Notes: generated by a model from the sequence alone, not told the origin. A stretch of 64,000 nt of DNA from Acheta domesticus (GCA_031308135.1 JAHLJT010002630.1:102404526-102468525); one strand, 5' to 3'. Shown: positions 45,454 through 56,902, counted from the first letter of the stretch. Translations and numbers: made by a program.

Positions 45454-46954
45454 CTCTTCAACAACCATATCGAAGCTTTTCGTTGTGACCCATGAGACCT
45501 TGGAAGTCGGACAGCCCTGATGTGTAGTATGACCTCACATCACAAATGGTTCCAACACTCGGACTAAGTACCGAGATCAGCAATGCAGGTACGTCAGGTG
45601 CGGATCGCCCGAGAAAGGAAAATATGGCCCGCAACCATATCGAAGGTTTTTGTCGTGGCCGTCAGGAGGTTTGACTTAACCGCCACGAAAGGAGAGGCTT
45701 GCAGACAGCGAGCCTACGTCAGCACGGCCACCGCGCACTTCGGCAAGCGCGGCGGAGCGGAACCGCAGCGTGATTGGCAGCGAGGAGAGGGGCCGACCCG
45801 CCTCCCCTTTCATCCCCGAGGTGTGACGCGGGAGAGGGGAGGTCACCGTGGAGCTGATAAGCGGCGCGCCGGACGCGCGCGGCCCCAGACGACTACTGGT
45901 GATAGTATGACGTATAGTACGACGTATGCGATAAGAACGGACTCTTAGGTAACGACTTGGCAATCTCAGGCGATCCGAACGCTGGAACTTTGGTATTCAA
46001 TAGCAGCTTGTAACTTGGACTTTTCTTCTGGATTCACGGTCGACCCAGCTGTTGTAAATGGTTATTCTTTTGAACGTAGCGAGCGGCTACGTTAAATAAA
46101 ATTGTTTGTTTATGTTCAATGATTTTTTTCCTTTTCCCGGAACGCAACAGTTTTAGTTGTGGCCCGTGATGCCTTGGAGGTTGGCTGTTGTATACCAAAT
46201 GAAACAACCCTCTGCTGTCTGCAACAACAATTTATTATTCACCAAAATCCCAAAGAATATTCCAAAAAACGCTGCCAGGAGTCACAATAACAAGGAGATG
46301 TTTTCGTAGCCGGGTCGTTATATAAGTTACAAAAAGCCGTTAATCCAAGAATCACAAGTAAGTGCGCCGGGTACAATGTCTAAGTCCAGTAAATGCTCTA
46401 CTAATAGCTGTCGGTGACGGAATGCCGGGGCCCTCGCCCCGCGGCTGCCTCGTCGTCTTCTACCCCTTCGCAGGGGAAGGGAGTCGGCTGCGTGCCCCCT
46501 CTTCTACAGGAGGAGGGAGGGAGGGCGCCTTCCACGCCTTGGCCGCTCTCCTGGTGCGGTGAGGCGTATCGCTTCTGGAGTGCCCGCGTAGCGGACACTA
46601 CATTGGGCACCCCTACTTTATCTCGAGGATGTTCCGACCCCCCAGACTCACGCGATTTCCTTCTGCATTCATCGCCGTTCGCTGCGGGGCAGCCGCCCTC
46701 CCCCCCCGCAGCTTTGCTTTACGGGCTGGCCGTAAGGGCGCGCGCCCGTCGGCCGTGGCGGCGGAGGCGGAGACTTCCTGCGGAGTCCTCTACGGGTTAC
46801 GGCTGTCGGGCGTTAACGGCGACCGTTACGCTTACGTTATCGCGGCGTTAAAGTCTCTGTGCGGAGTTCCTTCACGCGCGGGGTAGACACAAAGCCAGCA
46901 GCGTTCGCTCACCTCCAGTTTGTACCCACTTTCGTGGGAGGGGATGGTACACCA
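45454..46954. other. GC-rich spacer with hAT-end remnants
   Basis: Right-end-like segments of the 44563 hAT family recur: CATATCGAAGCTTTTCGTTG to GTCGGACAGCCCTG (45468-45520), ATATGGCCCGCAACCATATC (45622), TTTTAGTTGTGGCCCGTG (about 46151) and ATTGGGCACCCCTACTTTAT (46601). GC-rich open frames at 46362-46886 have no recognisable domain. Confidence 0.5.
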
Positions 46955-47187
46955 CAGTGATGTCAAGGTGTTCTACTGGTAGTAGTAGCACGCGTCGTGG
47001 CGCCGTAGCATGCCACGTGCTACTCTGCGCAACTGGCGTCGGGAAAGGAAACTATTAGTATCCCCGCTGTTTTGCAATAGGGATGGTGTTGACTCGGGTG
47101 ACAGGGTGATGAACTGCGTGGAGGGGCGATTTCGTCGTGGCACTCGTTCCACGGTCTCCCGCTCGTGGCACCGACCTTGAACACTGG
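46955..47187 (-). mobile_element. MITE with GTGTTGTCAAGGTC ends, copy 2 (inverted)
   Basis: Reverse complement of copy 1 over its full length, with mismatches: CAGTGATGTCAAGG at the left end, GACCTTGAACACTGG at the right end, and CTCCCGCTCGTGGCACCG inside. The two copies form a long inverted repeat with a 1.5-kb spacer. Confidence 0.7.
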
Positions 47188-47223
47188 TATATTCGTAACA
47201 ACGTGATTTATATTAAGATGAAG

Positions 47224-47480
47224 CCTCGTGGCTAGCTCTGGTCGGCGGGCTCGCTTTCCACTACGCGGCGGGTTCGATTCCCGGTTGAGGCAAGATTAAA
47301 GTGTGTGTTTTCCTTGCAATGTCCCAGTATATGTCGCTGTGTGGAGATGAGAAAATTCACTTCTTAGGTTGAGAAGACCGGAATACGGAGTGGGGATGTC
47401 TACGTGCTACCCACACGTACCCCCTTAACCCATGGCCGCGATGCACGGACGTCGCCGTTAGACCGCCGACGGGCTGTCGC
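47224..47480 (+). mobile_element. Second tRNA-like SINE or tRNA pseudogene with tail
   Basis: A 68-base head (47224-47291): GCCTCG at the start pairs mostly with TTGAGGC at the end, an A-box-like TGGCTAGCTCTGG lies at 47229 and a B-box-like GGTTCGATTCCCGG at 47271. No convincing anticodon arm. A body without known homology follows (CGTGCTACCCACACGTACCC). It is different from the 550-bp SINE family. Confidence 0.55.
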
Positions 47481-47514
47481 GCCAAGTATATACATACATA
47501 TTAAGTGAGCGTTG

Positions 47515-47655
47515 ACGGGAGGTGAAGTGAAGTGGAATGACGTGGAGTGAAGTGAAGTGGAATGGAATGGAGTGAAGTAAAGTGGAGTAAGTGGAATGGA
47601 GTGAAGTGGAGAGAAGAGGGAGTGAAGTGGAATGGAGTGAAGTGAAGTGCTGTAA
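47515..47655. repeat. Degenerate pentamer repeat GTGAA/GTGGA
   Basis: Imperfect GAAGTGGAATGGAGT-like units without a fixed higher order. Confidence 0.9.
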
Positions 47656-47817
47656 GGGCTTCCGCAGTATTAATTATTTTATTAATTAGTTTTAATTATT
47701 CTTTTGTAGAGTATTGCATTGCTTGTCAACATCAGATTAATGGATGTTAAGTTACGATATTTTGCAACCAAGTTTCAACACTTCATTGCAGAATTAATAC
47801 AAATCTAAAAACTGCAC

Positions 47818-47955
47818 TATCGCACATAACGGGAGGCTAGCCGTAAGCTTGGAACTTGTCGAGGTTGAGGCGGTGCCTTGCAAGACAACGTATAGGTCGG
47901 CGCCTAATCTCGCTAACAGGGAGAGAAAAACACTGCCATCTCCCACGATGTAACA
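47818..47955 (+). mobile_element. tRNA-derived SINE fragment (3' body)
   Basis: Matches CGTAAGCTTGGAACTTGTCG, GGCGGTGCCTTGCAAG and TAGGTCGGCGCCTAATCTCG of the 550-bp family. Truncated at both ends. Confidence 0.7.
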
Positions 47956-48444
47956 TGCACTACTTTTGAGACGCGTCCTGAATCACTGTTCACTCACTCA
48001 TCTCTCTAACTCGACACCTCTGTACTACAGCATATGAGTAAATACTATTGTCTTCACGCAGCGCAAAGATACACAATGGAGGTTTGCTCATGTGTAGGTT
48101 TTACCAATTTTCAAATACTCCGATACTAGACTACATTCGACAACGCCGTAAATCAAACGAGGAAATTCAAAATAGGAAATAAATATTCCATTGAAAGGCT
48201 TCAAAATTTCATTAGAGGCTTTGTTTTTTATCAAAGCCGTGTTACTGCAAAACTGAAACATGGAACAACTAGTTCTATGATCTCCCTGCTTTGTTTTTAT
48301 AGCCAAAGCAGTTTTCGACAAGAAATCTCAAAACCTCTTTGCTTCTCTATTTCTATTTATTGCACTGACATAACTTTTTTCATACATAGGATTCATGTCT
48401 TTCCAAAAAGTTCAGCTTTGTCCACCACCATTAGAAATTATATG
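47956..48444. other. Unassigned sequence
   Basis: AT-rich, no signal up to the mariner element. Confidence 0.4.
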
Positions 48445-48494
48445 TACGGAGGGCGTTCAGAAACTTCATACTTTCATGTTCCAGCATATGCAAC

Positions 48495-49330
48495 AGTAAA
48501 GAAGTGAAAAAGTTGTTTGGATCTGGCGCAAAGAGCTGGAAGACTGACCACGAAGTGGCAGACCGTCTTTGATAGAAGAACCACGGATCATCCAACTGGT
48601 GGAAAATCTAGTGTTATCTGATACAATTGCTAGAGATGTTAACATTAGCCAAGGACCAGTGCACAACGTCTTGCATGATGTACTGCACATGAAGAAAGTG
48701 TCGGCCAAATGGGTCCCTCGTTTGCTGACATCCATTTAAAGAGAGCAGCGCGTGAAACCTGCGGTGGCGATGATGCAAATGTGGAAAGATCAAGGCGAGT
48801 TTTTCAGCCGTCGTATCATCAAGAACGAATGCTGGGTAACGACCCAGAAACAAAAGAAATGAGTAATCAGCGGAAACACGCGAAGCCGCCTCCACCAAGC
48901 AAAGACGCAGTCCTCGTCTGGGAAGGTGATGTCTGTTTTTTGGGATTGTCGCGGTGTAATCCTAACAGATTATGCCAGAAAAGCCAGACAATTACTTCGG
49001 AGTATTACCAAAAACTACTGACAAAATTGCGTGAAGAGATCAGGCGGAAGAGGCGAGGAATGATTGCAAGAGGTGTGTAACTGCTGCATGACAACGTCCT
49101 TGCTCACACCGCTCAAGCAACTGTCGCCCATTTTTCGCATGTACGTTACGAAATTCTACCACATTCATCTTATTCGCCAGATTTGGCATCGAGCGATTTC
49201 TTTCTTTCTAGAAAATTAAAAGAGTCGCTGCGTGTGCAACGTTTTGACAGTGATGATCATGTGAATGCTGGAAAACGGTGGAAAAATTTGCAGGGAGCCA
49301 AACTCAGGACTTTTATAACAATAGCTTAAG
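48495..49330 (+). pseudogene. mariner transposase, frameshifted
   Basis: Pieces in three frames follow mariner transposase order: KKVSAKWVPRLLTSI-like block (about 48690), the RIIKNECWVT block where GDE.W is expected (first catalytic aspartate read as asparagine), NDPETKEMSNQRKHAKPPPP (48839), RKARQLL / YY..L, LLHDNVLAHTAQATVAHFSH (49081) and SPDLASSDFFLSRKLKESL. The two later aspartates, in HDN and SDF, have 34 residues between them, the DD34D spacing of mariner. The N-terminal helix-turn-helix part is missing or unrecognisable, and stops are frequent. Not functional. Confidence 0.88.
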
Positions 49331-49365
49331 ACAAGTTATACATTTCTCGGAGAAAGTGTAAACTT

Positions 49366-50967
49366 GCAGTGATCTTATGTTGAAAAGGATTTATAAATTT
49401 GCAAAAGGTGATATTTCGAAATTTTTTCTTTTGCAGTGATCTTATGTTGAAAAGTATTAATAAATTCGCAAAAGGTGATATTTCGACATTTTTTCTTTTG
49501 CAGTGATCTTATGTTGAAAAGTATTAATAAATTCGCAAAAGGTGATATTTCGACATTTTTTCTTTGCAGTATTCTTATGTTGAAAAGGATTTATAAATTT
49601 GCAAAAGGTGATATTTCGACATTTTTTCTTTTGCAGTGATCTTATGTTGAAAAGTATTAATAAATTGGCAAAAGGTGATATTTCGACATTTTTTCTTTTG
49701 CAGTGATCTTATGTTGAAAAGTATTAATAAATTCGCAAAAGGTGATATTTCGACATTTTTTTCTTTGCAGTATTCTTATGTTGAAAAGGATTAATAAATT
49801 GGCGAAAGGTGATATTTCGACATTTTTTCTTTTGCAGTGATCTTATGTTGAAAAGTATTAATAAATTCGCAAAAGGTGATATTTCGACATTTTTTTCTTT
49901 GCAGTATTCTTATGTTGAAAAGGATTAATAAATTGGCGAAAGGTGATATTTCGACATTTTTTCTTTTGCAGTGATCTTATGTTGAAAAGTATTAATAAAT
50001 TCGCAAAAGGTGATATTTCGACATTTTTTTCTTTGCAGTATTCTTATGTTGAAAAGGATTAATAAATTGGCGAAAGGTGATATTTCGACATTTTTTCTTT
50101 TGCAGTGATCTTATGTTGAAAAGTATTAATAAATTGGCAAAAGGTGATATTTCGACATTTTTTCTTTTGCAGTGATCTTATGTTGAAAAGTATTAATAAA
50201 TTCGCAAAAGGTGATATTTCGACATTTTTTCTTTGCAGTATTCTTATGTTGAAAAGGATTTATAAATTTGCAAAAGGTGATATTTCGAAATTTTTTCTTT
50301 TGCAGTGATCTTATGTTGAAAAGTATTAATAAATTGGCAAAAAGTGATATTTCGACATTTTTTCTTTTGCAGTGATCTTATGTTGAAAAGTATTAATAAA
50401 TTGGCAAAAGGTGATATTTCGACATTTTTTCTTTTGCAGTGATCTTATGTTGAAAAGTATTAATAAATTCGCAAAAGGTGATATTTCGACATTTTTTTCT
50501 TTGCAGTATTCTTATGTAGAAAAGGATTAATAAATTTGCAAAAGGTGATATTTCGACATTTTTTCTTTTGCAGTGATCTTATGTTGAAAAGTATTAATAA
50601 ATTGGCAAAAGGTGATATTTCGACATTTTTTCTTTTGCAGTGATCTTATGTTGAATAGTATTAATAAATTCGCAAAAGGTGATATTTTGACATTTTTTCT
50701 TTGCAGTATTCTTATGTTGAAAAGGATTTATAAATTTGCAAAAGGTGATATTTCGAAATTTTTTCTTTTGCAGTGATCTTATGTTGAAAAGTATTAATAA
50801 ATTGGCAAAAGATGATATTTCGACATTTTTTCTTTTGCAGTGATCTTCTGTTGAAAAGTATTAATAAATTCGCAAAAGGTGATATTTCGACATTTTTTCT
50901 TTGCAGTATTCTTATGTTGAAAAGGATTAATAAATTTGCAAAAGGTGATATTTCGACATTTTTTCTT
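49366..50967. repeat. 67-bp tandem array inside the mariner 3' region
   Basis: About 24 units. Type A reads GTGATCTTATGTTGAAAAGT then ATTAATAAATTCGCAAAAGG; type B reads GTATTCTTATGTTGAAAAGG then ATTAATAAATTGGCGAAAGG and follows a shortened TTTTTCTTTGCA. A and B alternate in A-B and A-A-B patterns. The first unit runs on directly from the end of the transposase region, and the last is followed by the 3' inverted repeat. Confidence 0.95.
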
Positions 50968-51005
50968 CCAACGCAATGATACGAACTTTATGAACGCTCC
51001 TCGTA

Positions 51006-52870
51006 TATCCACCTTGAAATCAAAACATCCGAATTCGGAATGACGTATTCATCCCTTTCCGTTCAGAGCACGTTGATCCGGTAAATCTGCATGGCGTTCC
51101 GTTCCCTCTGAAGCCCCGCGCAGAGAGATAACACGGGCTGGGGCGCTCCGCCGATATTTGCGCGAATCCGACACGGACTCGGTCGCCGGAAAATGAAACA
51201 ACCGGCTGCCGACACAGAGCAGTCGCTACCACTCCCCCCTCTCCTTCCTTCCCTTTGCAAGGGCTTAGACCTCTACGAAAACAGTTTATCTCTTGTAGGT
51301 ACATAAGCCGCCAGTTATTTCACTGCTCTTGACAATACAAGTAACATTTTTTTTTGTTTTCCAGCAATATAAATGACCTTTTCTCTTGCAAGAAATCGTT
51401 CGTAATCGGCTGTTTTACAGCACAAATGATGACGTATTACATTTTTCGGCACGAATGACTGCGTCATCATACATTCAGCCAATCGCAGCGAGAGAATCGG
51501 GGGTGGGAAGTAGAGGTAAACGGAACAGCCGACCACTGTCTTCTCGCACGGATGTTATGTACCCGAGACATCACGGGATAATGGTTTGGCAAAATTAATT
51601 TTATTCCTTTATAAATTTTTAACGCTGTCATACAAAAAAATAACGTATGCAACTCGTTTATACTGTTGCTATATTGCATTTGTACCAATTTGAAAACTCG
51701 CTCCTATCGTCGCACGTTTTCAAAAATGTACTCATGCAATTAAGCTCAACATAATATAGTAAGTGCATACACTACTATTCATAATAGTTATTTAGAAAAT
51801 AAGTATCGAATTATGTCATTACAATAGAACATTAGAGAATTAATAAATCAGACCGTTATGCCAATTGTTGTAATAATATATTAAGGAACGAATATTAAGA
51901 CACGGTTTACCCGCATTGTTCAAATGTACTTTGATTATATTTGACAATTCATCTTGCGAAAGGTGACAGACCGACAACTGATTGTAGTTAATAGTGGATT
52001 TTGAATTATTACATCACTTGTGTTGTAACAACACTTATGTTGTGATAACTGTTGTTATCAGTTTTGTAAAGTTTAACTTGTAAAATTAAAGTGGATACAA
52101 TAATATATAAGTATGCACCAAGGAAGAGAATTACTTTTGCGATTAAATCGAGAGAAAACGCAGTTTCTCTACTGTTAAGTATGTTATCTGTTTTCATGAT
52201 CACAATATTTGTCGGAAAATTACATTGATACATTTTAAACTCTAAGATTCAAAACTCTTTAATACGTTCATAGTATTTATTATATAACAGAAAACTAGGA
52301 TCATTAGGACCAGTTTATTAGTTTACACGTTTGTTGATACATTTGACAGAATCGAAGTGTTTTACTTGGCTTCTTTGTTTTCTTTGTTGTAAGTAAACAA
52401 GATAAAAGTGTCATCGAAGCGAGAAAACATTATCCAGGGAGCAAATGTTTGAATTCTGCTCCCCTTTTGGTCATGAATGAGCAGAGTTTTACTTCCAGTT
52501 GTGCTTGGTTGCTTGATGATTGATTAACCTTCGAGCATTCGCGACTTTTTTGAGACACGATGACTCACGCGTTATATTTTCTACAACATTCCGAATTTTT
52601 GGCATTACTATTTTTAATACTTTTTCATTCTATTAACATGTATTTGAGAGTTCTCCATTTATTTGAGAGTTAGAATAACAATGAGAGAACATAAACAACG
52701 ACAAACAATATTTAATTTTAAACTACCCTACTATACATCGCAAAACCTAAGAGCTAAAACGGCACGTACTTTCTCGCCCGTACATACACATATTACGCAA
52801 AAAGTACTCAAGTTTTCAACGAATTGTACATGGCCTTATTTCAAAATCTGTCTTTAAGGAATTGATTTTA
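51006..52870. other. Unassigned AT-rich sequence, with a possible foldback core
   Basis: At 51675-51745 paired arms (GCATTTGTACCAATTTGAAA / TTTTCAAAAATGTAC) surround ACTCGCTCCTATCGTCGC (51697), a core shared with the foldbacks at 1163 and 56934. The remaining 1.7 kb has no recognised gene. Confidence 0.45.
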
Positions 52871-52874
52871 TTAA

Positions 52875-53534
52875 CCCTTTCACTGCTAACGCCGCACCGG
52901 TGCGTCAGAGCTCGCCGTGCCGTCACTGCTAACGACGCACCGGTGCGTCGCGCTGCTCTTTCGGGTTCTCGTGACCGTTGTTCGATCGCGTTCGAAATTA
53001 GGCGATTGCAACGACATGGGTCCTGTTCTGGACACTTTGAAGTTTATTTTGGTTCCTATTAAATAGCGTTTCAATACTTCTGTCACGAGATTTTTCTCGT
53101 GTTGGGGAAGGCATGGGCTGCTTGCACCGCCAGCCGTCCTGGGGCCCGCGCGCGTTTCCGGCCAAGCTCGCGCAGGTCAAAAGATTATTGCAGTACCAGA
53201 TTAGAAAACCCTTTTGTCTATCCACCCTGCGTGTTTACTTCAACACATTTCCGGGGACTGCTTCTCACTAGAGATTTTGCTTTCCTGGTGTACGGTACGT
53301 GTCTTGATTTTCGATTTATAAATAAGACGTTTGGCATTGTTTTTTGATACGATCAGGTGCCGGTCGAAAGCCCAGATCTAAAAGAAGGATGGAAAGTGTA
53401 CGTTGTTTTGATAACTGAGAGCGCGCGCAAGAGAAAACCGCACGAAAAAGTATTCAGCACAGGGCGTGCGGCGGCCGCCGGATGGCTCAGCACAGCGCGG
53501 CGGCCGGCGCTCCTAACGCGTAGCAGTGAAAGGG
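52875..53534. mobile_element. piggyBac-type MITE, 660 bp, TTAA flanks
   Basis: TTAA at 52871-52874 and 53535-53538. Ends CCCTTTCACTGCTAACGC and GCGTAGCAGTGAAAGGG are inverted repeats. The left side carries a subterminal tandem duplication of about 43 bp with the palindrome GACGCACCGGTGCGTC. GC-rich, in contrast to its AT-rich flanks. No transposase frame. Confidence 0.85.
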
Positions 53535-53539
53535 TTAAG

Positions 53540-53960
53540 GGAACAAATTATATCTTCGTAATTATAGTTGTTGGAAATTTTGAATTTTTTGCAATTTTCT
53601 AAAAATCAGTTTTCAACAAAAATGAGACTTGCACCATTCACCATCCTCTCAAATGTCCTTCACACTATCCAATAAAAAATCAATTAAAAACAATGGAACC
53701 ATTTTTTTGAAAATTTTGAAAATGTCTCAGGGACTTCATGAAAAGTACCCCCCAAAATTAAAATATCGGTTTCAAAATCAAGGGGCCGTAACATCATCAA
53801 GATCAATTAGATAATATCAATTTTGGAGAAAATTGAGTAAACAGTTTAGCCACTAGCGTTGTTCACACACAGACGGACGAAAAGACATTTTGCCGCCATT
53901 CGATTTTTCGGTATCAAGGACTCACAAAACATGGATTCTGTCTACACCACCTGTTAGAGG
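53540..53960 (+). repeat. AT-rich dispersed repeat B, 3'-end copy
   Basis: Matches 4285-4740: TTCAAAATCAAGGGGCCGTA, GCCACTAGCGTTGTTCACAC, a GACGGACG run and TTTTTCGGTATCAAGGACTC. The GACGGA run is shorter than in the 3300-4760 copy. Confidence 0.75.
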
Positions 53961-54245
53961 ATATTTCTTCTTATCCCATTTGGGACCAACTTTTTCTCTG
54001 TTTGGAAAACATTACAATTTTTGCATTTTCTGCATTATTTACAACCAGATAGAATGTTAAAATATAAAAATCGTTAATTGTGACATCGATACCCGAAAAA
54101 ATTCACGTTCCAAAAATGGACCAGTGAGATCGAATGGGTGGGAGTACAACAAAACAATGAAATCTTATTTCTGGTCAATTTATTATGCTTTTTATGATTA
54201 TTATTGACAAAAAACTGGTAAAAATTTCTTTTAAAAGCAATTTCA

Positions 54246-55783
54246 AATTATTTCTTGTGGAAATCTGAGAAGCATTTTGCTTTTAGAGGAATATTACACT
54301 TTCCACACATCTTTGTGGTGTTTCTCTTGCATTGTGAGCATCGACTTTGCTTCCCTAAAGACATAATTATGTGATCTAACCGATCAAACCTTACTGCATC
54401 TTTTCTCTTATCTGCAGCCTTTGGGTTTAAGTTTGGTCGACGTAAAGAAGAACGGGTGCTGTGATTTTGAAAGTAAGAATTTGTTATGTATCGAGTGAAA
54501 CCCAGGAGATCTAATGGCATTTCTTTTCCAATATTCAATTGCCTGTAGAGCATTCAGTGGAAATGCAAAGAGTTGGTAATACCATTTTTTCATCCGGTAG
54601 TTTACTCTCAGAAAGCCAACGTTCTCATCCATCCGATCACAACCCCCCATGTAAGTATTGTAACTCATAACTGCAGCAGGAGAAACAATATCAATATACT
54701 CGTATTTACTTTCGGATCTACTAAATCTCTTTGCTTTGCCTGTTGGGTGAACACCTTTTTTGTTTGAAGCTATTGTTACAATATTATTATCATGATATCG
54801 AATTAGGGTTTTACCAGGCTTGATGTCAGTAAGTTGATCATAGCTACCTCTGCTTTGCTTTTTTGTTTAGCTGAATCAATAAGTGGAGCATTCTCTACTC
54901 AATAGAACTTTATCGTTCCCGTACCTGAGTTTCCTTTTGACAAAAGTACATCCAAGAGGGGGAGTGAAGTAAAGAAATTGTCAAAAACCAGATCGTAACC
55001 TATGGAGAGTAGATTTTCTATCAAATCTAAAACTACAGATCCTCCAAGATCCACATCTAGGTCCAGCTTCATATTTCCGGTTTTTGCTCCTTGATAACGT
55101 TCACTTTGCACAAGGTAGCCTAATCTAGAACGTAGGAATTACGCTTTATAGCCAAATCTTAGCGACTTTCCTATCATGTGCTGCTTAGTACCATGTCTGC
55201 CATAATACGGTATCATGGCTTCATCAATACATAAGTACATAAGTATTAAGTATTAAGCAATAAGTATAAGTGTTAATAATATTCCAACATCATATTTTAT
55301 AAAATATAAACTTATAACTATTGTATTCAAAGACGAATTGCAAGTATAAATTTCACATCGGTCAAACTGAATTTCAAAAATATCTCCTGAAAACAACAGC
55401 TTGTAACAATCAGGACAAATAGCGTGAGAATAAATTACAAACCATTATTATGCAATATGTTAACACCCCTGAAAGGCAAATGACAAACAGGAGGTAATAA
55501 ATAAAAAAAATACATCATCAATTTTTCATTTAGCTCGTTCCATAGTGGTCGGATCTTGTCAAATTTGTTCATCTTTGTTAAATTCTTATTGTCGCATACT
55601 TGAAGATTTGTAATAATTTTCTCAAATCTACCTCCTGGCATACTATTTGAACAGCTTTGTTCAAAGCTGTAGCTCAGCTTTGTTGTAGCAATCATCGTTC
55701 ATTTCCCAATACATTTTGTAGCGAGGCAAGGGATTGTAACCAGTGAGCAACAGAATTTCTAATAGAACTCTAATTGCTCACTC
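54246..55783 (-). pseudogene. piggyBac-like transposase, broken
   Basis: Minus-strand pieces in order: GYNPLPRYKMYWEMNDDC (about 55735), RFEKIITNLQVCDN, FDKIRPLWNELNEKL (about 55540), then about 230 bp unrelated, LCIDEAMIPYYGRHGTKQHM (about 55225), DLVFDNFFTSLPLLDVLLSK (about 54980), YNTYMGGCDRMDENVGFLR (about 54650), RMKKWYYQLF, and the C-terminal cysteine-rich CSQCKRNTTKMCGKCNIPLK then CFSDFH (54260-54330). The DEAM, FDNFFTS and MGG.DRMD motifs carry the aspartates of the piggyBac catalytic core. Stops, frameshifts and the missing N-terminus show it is dead. The 230-bp interruption could be an intron or an insertion. Confidence 0.9.
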
Positions 55784-56116
55784 AGTCACTTCAAAAGTCA
55801 ATTCTCCCCTCTGACGAGCGAATACATTTGTATACTTTATTATCATATTTTACTATCATTAACTTCATAATCATAAAAGAGTGCAGAGCATTCTACAGGA
55901 TTCATATCACAGTCCATGAAATCTGGCAGATTCCATTCACGAGTTGCTTGTTGCGGTAATCATTGTTAAAAATTACATCGTTAAAACCCCCACATGACAT
56001 TTAAAAATGGCCGCACATCTAAAAATGACGTATTCGCGGAGGTCCCACATGATCGGCTATTGTGTACTGCATAAAGCTCAATTTCGGTGTTTGGACCTCT
56101 GAAAACTCAGACCCCC
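55784..56116. other. Unassigned sequence
   Basis: Lies upstream of the piggyBac transposase relic. No recognisable transposase N-terminus or end repeat. Confidence 0.4.
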
Positions 56117-56120
56117 TTAA

Positions 56121-56902
56121 CCCGGGAGGGCTCGCAATGGACCTGTGAGATCCAAGCCACGACAATTTTGTGTTTCTGAATTATTGCGATGCATTAGTCG
56201 TCTGATATTTCGTGTATTCCTTCATTGTATTTTCCTGATATCGTGTGGTCTTCAGTTTTATCCTTTCGCCGAATTATTTTCAGTGAGCACGTTGAAACTT
56301 GATCGCTGCGCTGCGCGATATCTGTCATACACGTTGGATGCAATGGCGCCACTGCATTGTGAGTTCTTGACCTAAGCGGTACGTATCGTGGCATTATTTC
56401 CAGCAGTGTCTATGACAAGTGCTTATTCAGAAAATACAATAATTTGCCTTATCTACAATAGACTGTCAGAATTTCTTACCACAGAGAAAGAATATACGCA
56501 GAAGATGTCTGTCGAGAAATGAAAAAATGCGACCCTTATAAAATGAAAAGAAGACAGAGACTTTCTGAATATTTTTGTGAAAAAGTAAAATACACGTTTG
56601 CTTAGAACATGCCACAATTATTTGTGAAAATTGTATTTAATATTATTTAATAGGATAATAAGATGTTTAATGATTTTTGCATGTACTTCGTCTATTTTTA
56701 TCTTTCTCAAGATAAGTTTTCAGACAAGAATTCAGTGTAAGATTCATTAGCAATTGCATTGGGGCACATTTATAAACTAAATAAAATACGTATTTGAGAA
56801 AATAGAGCTTCAGATCACTCGTATTTATAAAAAGTTGCAGTTATAATTGAGAGACACACTGCGAGCACTGGCGTGAGTCTACCTATTGCGGGTACTCCCG
56901 TG
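56121..56902. mobile_element. piggyBac-type MITE, 782 bp, TTAA flanks
   Basis: TTAA at 56117-56120 and 56903-56906. Ends CCCGGGAGGGCTCGCAATGG and (reverse complement) CACGGGAGTACCCGCAATAG are inverted repeats with mismatches, a different family from 52875. A short open frame (56145-56375) has no recognisable domain. Confidence 0.75.

Larger units (their letters stand above)
48447..51003 (+). mobile_element. mariner element with an internal satellite array, 2.56 kb
   Basis: Left end CGGAGGGCGTTCAGAAAC and right end (reverse complement CGAGGAGCGTTCATAAAG) are inverted repeats of about 26 bp with few mismatches, each flanked by TA (48445-48446 and 51004-51005), as expected for mariner. Between them lie a decayed transposase (48495-49330) and about 24 copies of a 67-bp unit (49366-50967). 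A typical mariner is near 1.3 kb; removing the array leaves about 0.95 kb. The array therefore lies inside the element, between transposase and 3' end. Confidence 0.85.

Noticed and set aside
46362..46886. GC-rich open frames that resemble a coding exon
   Set aside because: No recognisable domain, overlapping frames in two phases, and strong CpG composition between two MITEs.
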